From NCBI GenBank assembly GCA_003661125.1, contig QMVO01000049.1, positions 1-9,310 on the forward strand: a stretch of 9,310 nt of DNA. Direction: 5' to 3'. The DNA is from Methanosarcinales archaeon (GTDB lineage Archaea; Halobacteriota; Syntropharchaeia; Alkanophagales; Methanospirareceae). Of this stretch, positions 1 through 6,700 are shown piece after piece (positions within the stretch are counted from its first letter, which is position 1; each line of letters begins with the position of its first letter). The notes under the pieces are model-generated. The model saw only the letters and a program-made list of their open reading frames with translations. It was not told where the DNA came from and searched no databases. The translations under genes and the position numbers were made by a program.

Positions 1-147
1 GGGATGGAATACGATGAATGGACTTTCCGGCTAAGACTATACGAGGCTATTGGTTTTCTTGGGCGAAATCTGAGATATTCTGACTCCCCTTCTTTTTACG
101 GTCTTCAGTATTTCATTCAACGCCGCTATCGTGAACATACTAAATAG
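1..147 (+). CDS. C-terminal part of an unrecognised protein (cut by window start)
   Basis: Frame 1 is open from the first base to a TAG at 145-147, directly followed by a TAA at 148-150. This gives 48 residues rich in aromatic and basic side chains, containing the stretch YEAIGFLGRNLRYS and ending in QRRYREHTK. The tandem stop and the protein-like composition suggest the genuine end of a gene that begins left of the window. I do not recognise the family. A 72-codon antisense frame (255 to 37, TTG start) lies in exact codon register on the other strand, so one of the two must be a shadow. I favour the plus frame because it needs no weak start and its composition looks soluble. Confidence 0.33.
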   Translation, partial: GMEYDEWTFRLRLYEAIGFLGRNLRYSDSPSFYGLQYFIQRRYREHTK

Positions 148-162
148 TAAAAAATCGTCAAA

Positions 163-321
163 ATGGGGAGTAATGAGTCCCGTAAGCATGGAAAATATTA
201 CTTTGTTTATTCCCGCTTGATTATGGAATACGGTAGAATGGAGGTAAATAATCAAAAGTTCCTACTCGGGGAATTTCCCCACTATGAAGGTTTCTGGTAC
301 ACGCATAATCGCCTAATATAA
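163..321 (+). CDS. Possible small ORF, 52 aa, function unknown
   Basis: After the tandem stop at 145-150, the same plus-strand frame reopens and runs to a TAA at 319-321. The first ATG is at 163 and a second is at 223. The product is basic and aromatic, with motifs such as KYYFVYSRL and PHYEGFWYTHN. No ribosome binding site precedes either ATG. Because it shares the frame of the preceding partial gene, it could be the far end of a once longer gene interrupted by stops, or chance. A short near-palindrome (GGGGAATTTCCCC, 268-280) lies inside it. Bases 322-408 downstream are AT-rich promoter sequence. Confidence 0.15.
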   Translation: MGSNESRKHGKYYFVYSRLIMEYGRMEVNNQKFLLGEFPHYEGFWYTHNRLI

Positions 322-333
322 GCTAAAAACTAA

Positions 334-343
334 CTATATAAAC
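334..343 (+). promoter_or_regulatory. TATA-like box for the UPF0282 gene
   Basis: CTATATAAAC lies in an AT-rich stretch. Transcription starting about 25 bases downstream would leave a leader of roughly 45 nt that includes the ribosome binding site at 395-400. The assignment rests on composition and spacing only. Confidence 0.4.
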
Positions 344-394
344 TACTAAACTAAAATGAATATAAATAAATTTACAATTAAAATAGCTCTTCAT

Positions 395-400
395 GGTGAG
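395..400 (+). promoter_or_regulatory. Ribosome binding site (GGTGAG) for UPF0282
   Basis: GGTGAG is complementary to the usual archaeal 16S 3' end and lies 8 nt before the ATG at 409. This supports that start. Confidence 0.6.
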
Positions 401-408
401 AAAACGAA

Positions 409-1299
409 ATGCTAAATGTAAAGCCTTTAGCGTTCGACAGCTTTGGCGTGAGATCTATGGCGACGTTCGTGGAGACCGACGACATAGCAGTGTTAATCGA
501 CCCAGGCGTATCCTTAGCACCGAGTAGGTATAGTTTACCGCCGCATCCAGTAGAAGAACAAAGGATGCGCGAGACATGGGCTGATATAAAGGAACATGCA
601 TCCCGGAGTGATGTCCTGGTGGTTACACATTACCATTACGACCATTACGACCCAGAAGAGCCAGAGATATATGAAGGCAAGATTGTTTATTTGAAGCATC
701 CGAAGGAGCTCATAAACAAAAGCCAGGAAAAACGTGCTTCTTATTTCTTTGATAAGCTAAAAGGAATACCGAAGTCCATGGATATTGCAGACGGAAAGGA
801 GTTTAAGCATGGCTCCACGAGGATAAAATTCTCACCCCCCGTTTATCATGGCACAAACTCCAAGCTGGGTTATGTGGTGGAGGTATGCATTTCATGCGGC
901 GATGAGAAAGTGGTTTTTACCAGCGATGTTGAGGGTCCTTCCGTGGATGCGCAGATAGAATTCATTATTCAAGAAAATCCTGATCTCGTGATATTAGACG
1001 GACCGATGACTTATATGCTCGGCTTCAGGTATTCGAGGAAGAGTTTGGCACTTGCAATAGAGAATATGAACAGGATAATAAAAGAGACTTCAGCGAAATA
1101 CATTTTGATAGAGCATCATTTCATGCGCGACTTGAAGTTTAAGGAGCGGATAGCAGAGGTGTATGAATGCGCAGTGGAGAAAGGTGTGAAGGCGTTGTCG
1201 GCGGCGGAATATCTCGGGCGTGATGTGGAAATGCTGGAAGCGAGAAGAAAAGAACTTTACGCATCAAATCAAAAACAAAAAAAACCGATAACTTTATAA
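409..1299 (+). CDS. UPF0282 family metallo-beta-lactamase-fold hydrolase
   Basis: This 296-aa cytoplasmic protein has the metallo-beta-lactamase fold. The metal-binding HxHxDH motif is present as HYHYDH at residues 74-79. Further likely metal ligands are His147 (YHG), Asp173 (TSDVEG) and the His pair 236-237 (EHH). The pattern and length match the archaeal UPF0282 family, whose substrate is not established, so a specific reaction cannot be assigned. The N-terminal segment SFGVRSMATFVET and the long insert between the first His cluster and His147 are typical of that family rather than of beta-lactamases or RNase J. The start is supported by a GGTGAG site 8 nt upstream. The gene ends 34 nt before the DsrE-like gene, which appears to have its own promoter across this gene's last codons. 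Confidence 0.92.
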   Translation: MLNVKPLAFDSFGVRSMATFVETDDIAVLIDPGVSLAPSRYSLPPHPVEEQRMRETWADIKEHASRSDVLVVTHYHYDHYDPEEPEIYEGKIVYLKHPKELINKSQEKRASYFFDKLKGIPKSMDIADGKEFKHGSTRIKFSPPVYHGTNSKLGYVVEVCISCGDEKVVFTSDVEGPSVDAQIEFIIQENPDLVILDGPMTYMLGFRYSRKSLALAIENMNRIIKETSAKYILIEHHFMRDLKFKERIAEVYECAVEKGVKALSAAEYLGRDVEMLEARRKELYASNQKQKKPITL

Positions 1300-1301
1300 A
1301 G
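1292..1301 (+). promoter_or_regulatory. TATA-like box for the DsrE-like gene
   Basis: CTTTATAAAG is a perfect palindromic TATA-like box preceded by an A-rich stretch that could act as the BRE. It overlaps the stop of the UPF0282 gene. Transcription would begin near 1320, giving a short leader that contains the ribosome binding site at 1324-1329. Confidence 0.45.
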
Positions 1302-1323
1302 CAATAAAACACTCATCTTAGTC

Positions 1324-1329
1324 GGTGAT
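1324..1329 (+). promoter_or_regulatory. Ribosome binding site (GGTGAT) deciding the start
   Basis: GGTGAT ends 4 nt before the ATG at 1334. An upstream in-frame GTG at 1325 lies inside this motif, so 1334 is the better start. Confidence 0.6.
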
Positions 1330-1333
1330 AAAA

Positions 1334-1738
1334 ATGCCTGAAACAATAGTACTCTGTAAGGAGGGGACGATAAACTCCTATTTGAGCGCGCTTATCGTCG
1401 CTACAAATATGAAGAAAGCAGGTGAGGATATAAGTGTGGTATTCATGCAAGAGGGCTTGGCAGCACTTGTAGATAAGAAATACAGGTATGCTCCGGGGTT
1501 AGAAGGCTATGCGGAGGATATAAAGAAAAATGCCGCGGAGATGGGTGTCCCTTCAGATCCGTTCGAATTGATAAAGATGGCAAGCAGCGCAGGCGTGCCC
1601 CTATATGCATGCTTCGCATGGATGAAACTCCTGGGAGGGAAACCACCAAGGTTTGAAATCCCTGCGGGACTGCAGAAGCTGGAGTTAAAAGACCTGCTGC
1701 AAGAATTGGGCAAGGCAAAGAAGGTTATTACGCTTTGA
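1334..1738 (+). CDS. DsrE/DsrF-like small sulfur-relay family protein
   Basis: This 134-aa soluble protein has the alternating strand/helix pattern of the DsrE/DsrF/DrsH-like fold: an N-terminal strand (ETIVLCKEG), a second strand after helix 1 (DISVVFMQEG) and a central strand VPLYACFAWM. The last carries Cys93 at the place where DsrE/TusD-type proteins hold their persulfide-carrying cysteine. Cys8 is the only other cysteine. The family moves sulfane sulfur between partners or acts as a small peroxiredoxin-like regulator; which applies here is not visible. The start at 1334 is chosen over the in-frame GTG at 1325 because GGTGAT then serves as ribosome binding site. The stop lies 4 nt before the ATG of Bud32, so the two are probably cotranscribed. 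Confidence 0.8.
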   Translation: MPETIVLCKEGTINSYLSALIVATNMKKAGEDISVVFMQEGLAALVDKKYRYAPGLEGYAEDIKKNAAEMGVPSDPFELIKMASSAGVPLYACFAWMKLLGGKPPRFEIPAGLQKLELKDLLQELGKAKKVITL

Positions 1739-1742
1739 TTTG

Positions 1743-2321
1743 ATGATACAGTGCGCTGAGGCGATAGTAGAGATAAAGGATAACTTTGTGTATAAGAGGC
1801 GGGTAGAGAAACGATACAGAGTAAAGGAGATAGATGAGCGGATAAGGAGAGAAAGGACAAAAAGCGAAGCGAAAATTATCTCAGAAGCAAGAAGGAAAGG
1901 TGTACCTACTCCTATTATTTTCGATATCGATGATTACGAGCTCGTAATGGAGAGGATAGATGGTGATTTGGCGAAAGAGGTGATTAATGAGGCGATAAGC
2001 GAGAGAATAGGCGAGCTTGTGGGCATCCTGCACAAAAATGGAATAATTCACGGCGATTTAACCACCTCCAATGTTATTGTGGGCAGGGATAACATCATCT
2101 ATTTCATAGATTTCGGGTTAGCCTTTATCGAATCGAACACAGAAGCGAGAGGTGTGGATGTTCACGTGTTTTTCCAAAGCCTTGGTGGCACGCATGAATC
2201 GTATGAGCAATTAAAGGAGTCGTTTATAAAGGGCTATAAGAAAACTTTTACGAATGCACCGCAAGTGTTGAAAAGGGTAAGGGAGATAGAACAGAGAGGA
2301 AGGTATGTGGAAAGGAAATGA
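1743..2321 (+). CDS. bud32: Bud32, stand-alone KEOPS complex kinase/ATPase
   Basis: Bud32 is the small atypical kinase of the KEOPS complex. It activates the Kae1 subunit for N6-threonylcarbamoyl modification of A37 in ANN-decoding tRNAs. The 192-aa product has the compact kinase fold with no glycine-rich loop. Its landmarks are VYKRRVEKRYR with the ATP-contacting lysine near residue 18, the helix-C motif ERTKSEA at 38-44 with Glu42, the catalytic loop HGDLTTSN at 103-110 (Asp105) and the metal-binding DFG at 123-125. The C-terminus is basic (RGRYVERK), as expected for the tail that contacts tRNA or Kae1. Many archaea fuse Kae1 and Bud32, but here Bud32 is separate and no Kae1 gene is in the window. 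An in-frame TTG directly precedes the ATG; the ATG is preferred. The stop overlaps the next ATG as ATGA. Confidence 0.93.
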   Translation: MIQCAEAIVEIKDNFVYKRRVEKRYRVKEIDERIRRERTKSEAKIISEARRKGVPTPIIFDIDDYELVMERIDGDLAKEVINEAISERIGELVGILHKNGIIHGDLTTSNVIVGRDNIIYFIDFGLAFIESNTEARGVDVHVFFQSLGGTHESYEQLKESFIKGYKKTFTNAPQVLKRVREIEQRGRYVERK

Positions 2322-2425
2322 GAAACGAACTATTTGACGCCTATCTGGAATTGGCAACGAGCGGGCAACCATACCCCATCTCTACAATTCTCACAGTAAA
2401 AAAAAGAAATTTAAACCCATGTTAA
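2318..2425 (+). pseudogene. Truncated XdhC/CoxI-like N-terminal fragment
   Basis: A 35-codon frame starts at an ATG that overlaps the Bud32 stop (ATGA) and ends at a TAA inside the start of the aminotransferase gene. Its first 28 residues, with the core LELATSGQPYPISTILTV, resemble the N-terminus of XdhC/CoxI proteins, where a helix ending in G-x-P is followed by a strand (xATVVxTxGS). XdhC helps insert sulfurated molybdenum cofactor into xanthine dehydrogenase-type enzymes. The usual GSTPR-type continuation is missing and the frame runs into A-rich sequence, so this is probably a remnant left by a deletion. The resemblance is from memory and the fragment is short, so it may instead be a chance leader peptide. 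Confidence 0.33.
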
Positions 2426-3558
2426 AAGAAATGGTTTTTGCAGACCGTGTATTGGAAGTGAAACCGTCGGCAACTTTCAAATACGATGCAGCGGCGAAGA
2501 AACCGGGCGTGATAAACTTGACCATAGGCAGACCGGACTTTGACACACCGCGGATAATTAAGGACGCAGCAAAGAAGGCGTTGGATGAAGGTAAAGTCCA
2601 TTATACACCCTCTAAGGGCATACCAGAACTCAGAAAAGCAATAGCGGAGAAACTGGCGGTTGAGAACAATATCGCCAACCTCGACGCTGATAAGATTCTT
2701 GTTTCTGGTGGTGGAAAACAGATAATCTACTGCATCGTCATGGCTTTAGCTGGTAAAGGCGATGTGGTCGCAATCCAGAACCCCGCATGGGTAAGTTATG
2801 AAGCTCAAATCAAGTTGGCTGAGGCACAAGTGGAATGGCTTACCTTGAAGCCTGAAGAAGGTTTTGTGCCAGGAGAAGATTTTATGAACCAGTTAGAAGA
2901 AACAAATGCGAAACTGCTCATCCTTAATTCGCCAGGCAACCCCACAGGAGCGGTTATCATGGAGAAAACCATTAAAAAGATAATGGATGTGTGCGTTGAA
3001 AAAGACATCTTCGTGATTTCTGATGAGGTATATGAAAAACTCATCTACGAGGGTAAACATTTCAGTCCAGCCAGCGAATACGAGAATGTGATAACCGTGA
3101 ATGCGTTCAGCAAGACCTATAGTATGACCGGATGGCGCCTTGGATACTGCGCCTGCGCTGACCGTGCCGTTATTGACCGAATAGACATCGTACATCAGCA
3201 GTCACTCTCCTGCTGTACATCTTTCGCACAATATGGTGCGTTAGCGGCATTTTCAGACGAAGCGAAGCTCGCTACTGAGCAGATGCGCGAAGAATTAAAG
3301 AGCAGAAGAGACTACGTAATGAAGCGTCTCAGTGAGATGGATGTGGTATGCGTCAAACCTGAAGGCGCATTCTACGTTTTTCCGTATTTCAACGGTGCTG
3401 ACGATCTCGAACTGGCAGATAAGTTGCTGGAAAGGGGTGTTGGTGTGGTTCCCGGAAGCGCATTCGGGTCCCAGGGCAGAGGGTGCATTAGAATAAGCTA
3501 TGGTAGTGCCGACATCGAAATGCTTTCGCAAGCGTTTGATAGAATTATTATCAAGTGA
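2419..3558 (+). CDS. Class I/II PLP-dependent aminotransferase (aspartate aminotransferase-like)
   Basis: The 379-aa product has the full length and all landmarks of fold-type I aminotransferases of the aspartate aminotransferase Igamma group. They are the N-terminal INLTIGRPDF and HYTPSKGIPELR, NPTG at 174-177, the pyridoxal-contacting Asp202 and Tyr205 in ISDEVYEKL, the Schiff-base Lys232 in SKTYSMTGWR, Arg240 for the cofactor phosphate and Arg358 in CIRISYG for the substrate carboxylate. It should swap amino groups between an amino acid (aspartate or another) and 2-oxoglutarate in the cytoplasm; the exact amino acid cannot be read from sequence. No ribosome binding site precedes the ATG at 2419 or the next one at 2431, so the start may be at either. 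A TTTAAA box lies only a few bases upstream. The Mrp-like gene follows after 13 nt. Confidence 0.95.
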   Translation: MLKEMVFADRVLEVKPSATFKYDAAAKKPGVINLTIGRPDFDTPRIIKDAAKKALDEGKVHYTPSKGIPELRKAIAEKLAVENNIANLDADKILVSGGGKQIIYCIVMALAGKGDVVAIQNPAWVSYEAQIKLAEAQVEWLTLKPEEGFVPGEDFMNQLEETNAKLLILNSPGNPTGAVIMEKTIKKIMDVCVEKDIFVISDEVYEKLIYEGKHFSPASEYENVITVNAFSKTYSMTGWRLGYCACADRAVIDRIDIVHQQSLSCCTSFAQYGALAAFSDEAKLATEQMREELKSRRDYVMKRLSEMDVVCVKPEGAFYVFPYFNGADDLELADKLLERGVGVVPGSAFGSQGRGCIRISYGSADIEMLSQAFDRIIIK

Positions 3559-3571
3559 AGAATCAGAAAGA

Positions 3572-4324
3572 ATGATTCAAGATGCGGGCAGCAAAACAAT
3601 GGACCCAAGATCGAACATTATTGATAAAAGACTGGCTCGGATAAAGAGAATAATCGCAGTGTCAGGCGGAAAAGGGGGGATTGGCAAGAGTTTAACCGCT
3701 TCTGTGCTTGCATTGACTTTATCGCGACTGGGTCACCGCGTTGGGCTGCTGGATTTGGATTTATCTGCACCATCCATGCATGTGATATTGGGAATAGAAG
3801 GGGTGTATCCAAAGGAAGAGAAAGGAATCGTTCCGCCTGAGATTTATGGCATAGAATTTATGAGCATTGTTTATTTCACGGGTGATAATCCCTCACCGCT
3901 TAGAGGCATTGACATTTCTAATGCGATGCTGGAATTACTTGCAGTTACAAAATGGAGCTCATTGGATTTCCTAATCGTTGATACGCCACCCGGCATCGGA
4001 GATGCAACGATGGATATAATAAGATGGATGAAAAGAGCGGAATTCCTGGTGATGGCAACCTCATCAAAAGTAGTATTGGAAACGGTGAAAAAGGTAATAA
4101 AAATGCTTACAGAGTTGAATGTGCCAATTATCGGCGTTATCGAGAATATGAAAATGGGGAAGTCCTCATTGGTGAAAGAGGAGCTAAAGGAATTCGATGT
4201 TCCTTTTTTGGGCGAGATGGGCTTCGATGATAAAATTGAGGATGCGATAGGGGAGGTGGATAAGTTATTAGAGAGCGATTTTGCAGCATGTATAAAGGGA
4301 ATTGTTTTTTCGTCCTTTAAATAG
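3572..4324 (+). CDS. Mrp/NBP35/MinD-type P-loop ATPase lacking the CxxC motif
   Basis: This is a 250-aa deviant Walker A ATPase of the Mrp/NBP35 (ApbC) branch. SGGKGGIGKS at 31-40 carries the signature lysine and the P-loop lysine. LLDLDLSAPSMH at 59-70 is the switch I region with the Mrp-like D-x-D-x-x-x-PS pattern. VDTPPGIGDAT at 136-146 is Walker B/switch II, close to the PPGTGD of Mrp. Mrp proteins carry and deliver iron-sulfur clusters on a C-terminal CPxC pair. Here the equivalent place after IGVIENM reads KMGKSSLVKE with no cysteine, and the only cysteine is Cys240. Cluster binding is therefore doubtful. I chose the ATG at 3572 (weak AGAAAG upstream), since the frame's first ATG at 3500 would lie far inside the aminotransferase gene; 3599 is another option. 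The gene converges on larE, overlapping it by 8 nt. Confidence 0.88.
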   Translation: MIQDAGSKTMDPRSNIIDKRLARIKRIIAVSGGKGGIGKSLTASVLALTLSRLGHRVGLLDLDLSAPSMHVILGIEGVYPKEEKGIVPPEIYGIEFMSIVYFTGDNPSPLRGIDISNAMLELLAVTKWSSLDFLIVDTPPGIGDATMDIIRWMKRAEFLVMATSSKVVLETVKKVIKMLTELNVPIIGVIENMKMGKSSLVKEELKEFDVPFLGEMGFDDKIEDAIGEVDKLLESDFAACIKGIVFSSFK

Positions 4325-5144
4325 GACGGTTTTGGTATGGATCCATGCTTCCACTCCGATATCCCTCCAGATCAAGTGTAACGTAATGGAAGCCAAGCGT
4401 TTTTAATTTCCCGCAAATATCCTCCAGCATTTTTGTATCGAAAAAAATTTCAATCTCTTCCTTTCCGACCTCTATCCTCGCTATTCCGCCATGGTGCAAC
4501 CTAACCCTTACCTGCTTGAAGCCCATATCCTTTAAGCAATCCTCAGCTTTTTCTATCTTCTCCAGTTCTTCCACCGTTATCCTCTCTCCGTATGCTATCC
4601 TTGTAGCTAAACATGGATTTGACGGCTTATCCCAAAAGGGCAGCCCTATTTCCTTCGCTATTTGCCTTACCTCGGTTTTCGTTATGCCCACTTCTGCGAG
4701 AGGATGCCATATACCTTTTTCTTTGGATGCAACAATGCCTGGACGGTGTTTAGCCAAATCAGATGCGGTAACGCCTTCTGCGATGGTTGTTATCCCCCCT
4801 TCCGCTGCAATTTCTTTTAGTATCTGCGAAAAATACTTCTTACAATAGTAGCATCTGTTATGTGGGTTTCTGACAAAAGCTTCATTTCTCTGCCACCCAA
4901 ACTGCACTATTTTATGTGTGATGCCCCTGTGAGTTAAAAAGCTCTTAACATGTTTTAATTCCCTTCTCGGAAACAATTCGCTGTCTATCGTTACTGCCGT
5001 GACTTTTTCACCCAGCACTTCATGAGCAACAGTCAGCAGAAAACCGCTGTCTACACCACCGGAGAAAGCGACAAGTAAATTCTCTTTCTCTTCTATTCTT
5101 TTTCTCAATTCCTCAAGTTTCTCTCTTGCTACGGGCACAAGCAT
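4317..5144 (-). CDS. larE: LarE-type ATP-dependent sulfur transferase, three-cysteine class
   Basis: LarE adenylates the carboxylated pyridinium nucleotide and converts it to the thiocarboxylated form while making the nickel-pincer nucleotide cofactor of lactate racemase-type (LarA) enzymes. The 275-aa product begins with a PP-loop, AFSGGVDSGFLL at 26-37, that binds ATP. It has NRCYYCKK with Cys98 and Cys101, WDKPSNPCLATR with Cys178 at the position of the sacrificial cysteine in the Lactobacillus enzyme, and the conserved C-terminal YRSGSMDPYQ. Three cysteines in this arrangement mark the class that binds a [4Fe-4S] cluster and transfers an added sulfide instead of destroying its own cysteine. 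No larA, larB or larC lies in the window, so the target pathway is inferred. The start has no clear ribosome binding site; the GTG at 5138 is an alternative. Confidence 0.93.
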   Translation of the reverse strand: MLVPVAREKLEELRKRIEEKENLLVAFSGGVDSGFLLTVAHEVLGEKVTAVTIDSELFPRRELKHVKSFLTHRGITHKIVQFGWQRNEAFVRNPHNRCYYCKKYFSQILKEIAAEGGITTIAEGVTASDLAKHRPGIVASKEKGIWHPLAEVGITKTEVRQIAKEIGLPFWDKPSNPCLATRIAYGERITVEELEKIEKAEDCLKDMGFKQVRVRLHHGGIARIEVGKEEIEIFFDTKMLEDICGKLKTLGFHYVTLDLEGYRSGSMDPYQNRPI

Positions 5145-5157
5145 GATATGGAGTGTG

Positions 5158-5184
5158 TTTTAATAGGTAAAAATGCATATATTG
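5158..5184 (-). promoter_or_regulatory. Possible larE promoter region
   Basis: Reading toward larE, an ATATATGC and then a TATTAAAA box occur in an AT-rich stretch 14-40 nt before the start codon. Either could serve as TATA box. With no Shine-Dalgarno sequence, a very short leader or leaderless transcript is likely. Support is weak. Confidence 0.28.
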
Positions 5185-5231
5185 TGTATGCACGCACATG
5201 TTGAATAGTGGTTGAGTTTCATGCAGAAGAG

Positions 5232-5260
5232 GGACACTCTTGTAGGTAAAAGGAGTGTCC
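5232..5260. repeat. Hairpin (8-bp perfect stem) at the IS66 left end
   Basis: GGACACTC at 5232-5239 and GAGTGTCC at 5253-5260 are exact reverse complements separated by 13 nt. The structure lies between the transposase stop (5291) and the larE start. It could terminate the transposase transcript or form part of the IS end. The right arm runs directly into the candidate terminal repeat at 5258-5272. Confidence 0.5.
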
Positions 5261-5272
5261 GGAATGAACAAA
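5258..5272 (+). repeat. Candidate left terminal inverted repeat of the IS66 element
   Basis: TCCGGAATGAACAAA matches the complement of 6692-6706 at 13 of 15 positions. Its inner core CCGGAATGAA also matches the complement of 6769-6778 at 9 of 10. Confidence 0.35.
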
Positions 5273-5290
5273 AAGTTATTAATATTGTAT

Positions 5291-6700
5291 CTATTCACCT
5301 TTTTGAGAAAGCTTGCGGAGGATATATTCCTTTCCATGAATGAACCAGTCTTTTCCCCGCTTTTTCATGGTTTCCTGAGCGCTCATTACGATATCAGCGT
5401 TTTTGGCACCTTCGTCAGTTCTAAAGCCACCCCATATCTTCCTTTGCCTCACCCTTGGTCGAAGTGCTCGCTCTGCGGCGTTATTCGTAGGATCTACGCC
5501 GGGCACGAGGATGAACGTGAAGAGTTCATGCCTGTACTTAAAAGCACGCTTTGCCAGTTTCTTCACCCTGTGGTGCTTCCATTTCCCTTCCTCCGTTACG
5601 AACTTCTCCAAACGTTCAACGAAGTCGGCATATACCCTCTCCCTATCCTCGCCGGTCTTTAGCTCCTTCTCCGCTTCTTTTGCATCCTCATAAATCTGCG
5701 ATATTCCTTCATAGAATTCGAGCGATTCCGGCGGTGGCTGTTTAAGCTCCACGAGTTCCCTCGCATCCACTATCAGATGCGACCAGCACTTCTGCTTACG
5801 CCCCGGGGCACCGTCGTAAGAGGGATAGAAGTCCTGCGTGCTCACGCCATCATAATCCTCGCCAAGAACCTCAATCACCACTTTCTTACCTCTGTTCCTC
5901 CTCGTGAGGAACAGAACGGCTTCTTTCGAGAGAAAAGTCCAGAGCCACCTGTTCTCTCCGTCCACACGCTGCCCTGTGTCATCATAGTTGCAAATTCGTG
6001 ATTCTCGCATTTCTTCCTTTATACGCTCGTATTCATCGCCGAAAAGCTCAGCAGCCTTCTTCAGGTAGTCCACTACCGTGCCTATCGATACATGAGCATT
6101 GTATGTATCATTCAGGAGCGTTGCAATCTTATTTTCAGGCAAATTCATGACATATCTCAGGTAAGCGATATAAAGGAGGAAATGGATGCCAAAGTGGCGA
6201 TTGCCGATTGTCTCCGGCACTTCCGGATAAACAACCTTGCCACATTTCTCGCAGTAGCCCCCTTTAATGATATATCTGATAGTGAGGATTGGAATAGGGA
6301 CTATTTCTTCTTCATATCGCTCTCTCACGTCCTTCAATTCGTTTAGCTCACCTCCACAGTGTGGGCAATTTTCAAACTGGAGAACGACTGTTTTATCAGC
6401 CCTTTCGGGCTTTTTGCGTGAGGTCCCCTTGTGTCCAAAAGGAGGTCCACGCTTCTTCGACTTTTGATCTGTGGATTTGGATGATTTTGACCTCTTTTTA
6501 CGATGTTTAGTCTGTTTAAACCCATAAAGCTCCTGCCTTAACTTCTGACTTTCTTCTTTTAGCTCATCAATTTTCTCTTGCTGCTGTTTGATCACCGAAT
6601 CTTTTTCCTCAATTCCCTTTCGTAACTGAGCATTTTCCTCTCTTAGCTCTTCGTCCTCTTTTCTCAGTCCATCGATTGTTTCTGAATGTCCTTTGTTCAT
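5291..6700 (-). CDS. IS66-family transposase (TnpC type), apparently intact
   Basis: This 469-aa DDE transposase has every part of the IS66 layout. Residues 5-60 form a charged coiled coil (leucine-zipper-like, rich in E, K, L and Q). A basic linker follows with the RGPPFGHKGTSRKKP motif. A zinc finger uses CPHC at 112-115 and CEKC at 150-153. The helix-rich region at 165-215 should bind DNA. The catalytic triad is most likely Asp240 (YDDTGQRVDG), Asp290 (TQDFYPSYDG) and Glu410 (DPTNNAAERALRP). The C-terminal KIWGGFRTDEGA is the standard IS66 tail. No frameshift or internal stop is seen, so the enzyme could be active. It acts on the ends of its own element. The gene points away from the methyltransferase gene and toward larE. 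Confidence 0.95.
   Translation of the reverse strand: MNKGHSETIDGLRKEDEELREENAQLRKGIEEKDSVIKQQQEKIDELKEESQKLRQELYGFKQTKHRKKRSKSSKSTDQKSKKRGPPFGHKGTSRKKPERADKTVVLQFENCPHCGGELNELKDVRERYEEEIVPIPILTIRYIIKGGYCEKCGKVVYPEVPETIGNRHFGIHFLLYIAYLRYVMNLPENKIATLLNDTYNAHVSIGTVVDYLKKAAELFGDEYERIKEEMRESRICNYDDTGQRVDGENRWLWTFLSKEAVLFLTRRNRGKKVVIEVLGEDYDGVSTQDFYPSYDGAPGRKQKCWSHLIVDARELVELKQPPPESLEFYEGISQIYEDAKEAEKELKTGEDRERVYADFVERLEKFVTEEGKWKHHRVKKLAKRAFKYRHELFTFILVPGVDPTNNAAERALRPRVRQRKIWGGFRTDEGAKNADIVMSAQETMKKRGKDWFIHGKEYILRKLSQKGE

Noticed and set aside
37..255. 72-codon minus-strand frame with a hydrophobic middle
   Set aside because: It starts at TTG without a ribosome binding site, resembles nothing I know, and lies in exact antisense register to an open plus frame. 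It is probably a shadow, though not excluded.
356..415. A 19-codon upstream frame before the UPF0282 gene
   Set aside because: It is very short, has no ribosome binding site, and ends across the next start only by chance of composition.
1443..1860. Minus-strand frames under the DsrE-like and Bud32 genes
   Set aside because: They have low-complexity Ser/Pro/Leu-rich translations typical of antisense shadows, and the plus strand has well-supported genes.
3500..3571. Upstream ATG at 3500 as start of the Mrp-like gene
   Set aside because: It would overlap the aminotransferase by 59 nt, adds residues not typical of the family and lacks a ribosome binding site.
5255..5662. Plus-strand frames of up to 135 codons within the IS66 element
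   Set aside because: They are antisense to the clearly coding transposase and show no family features.
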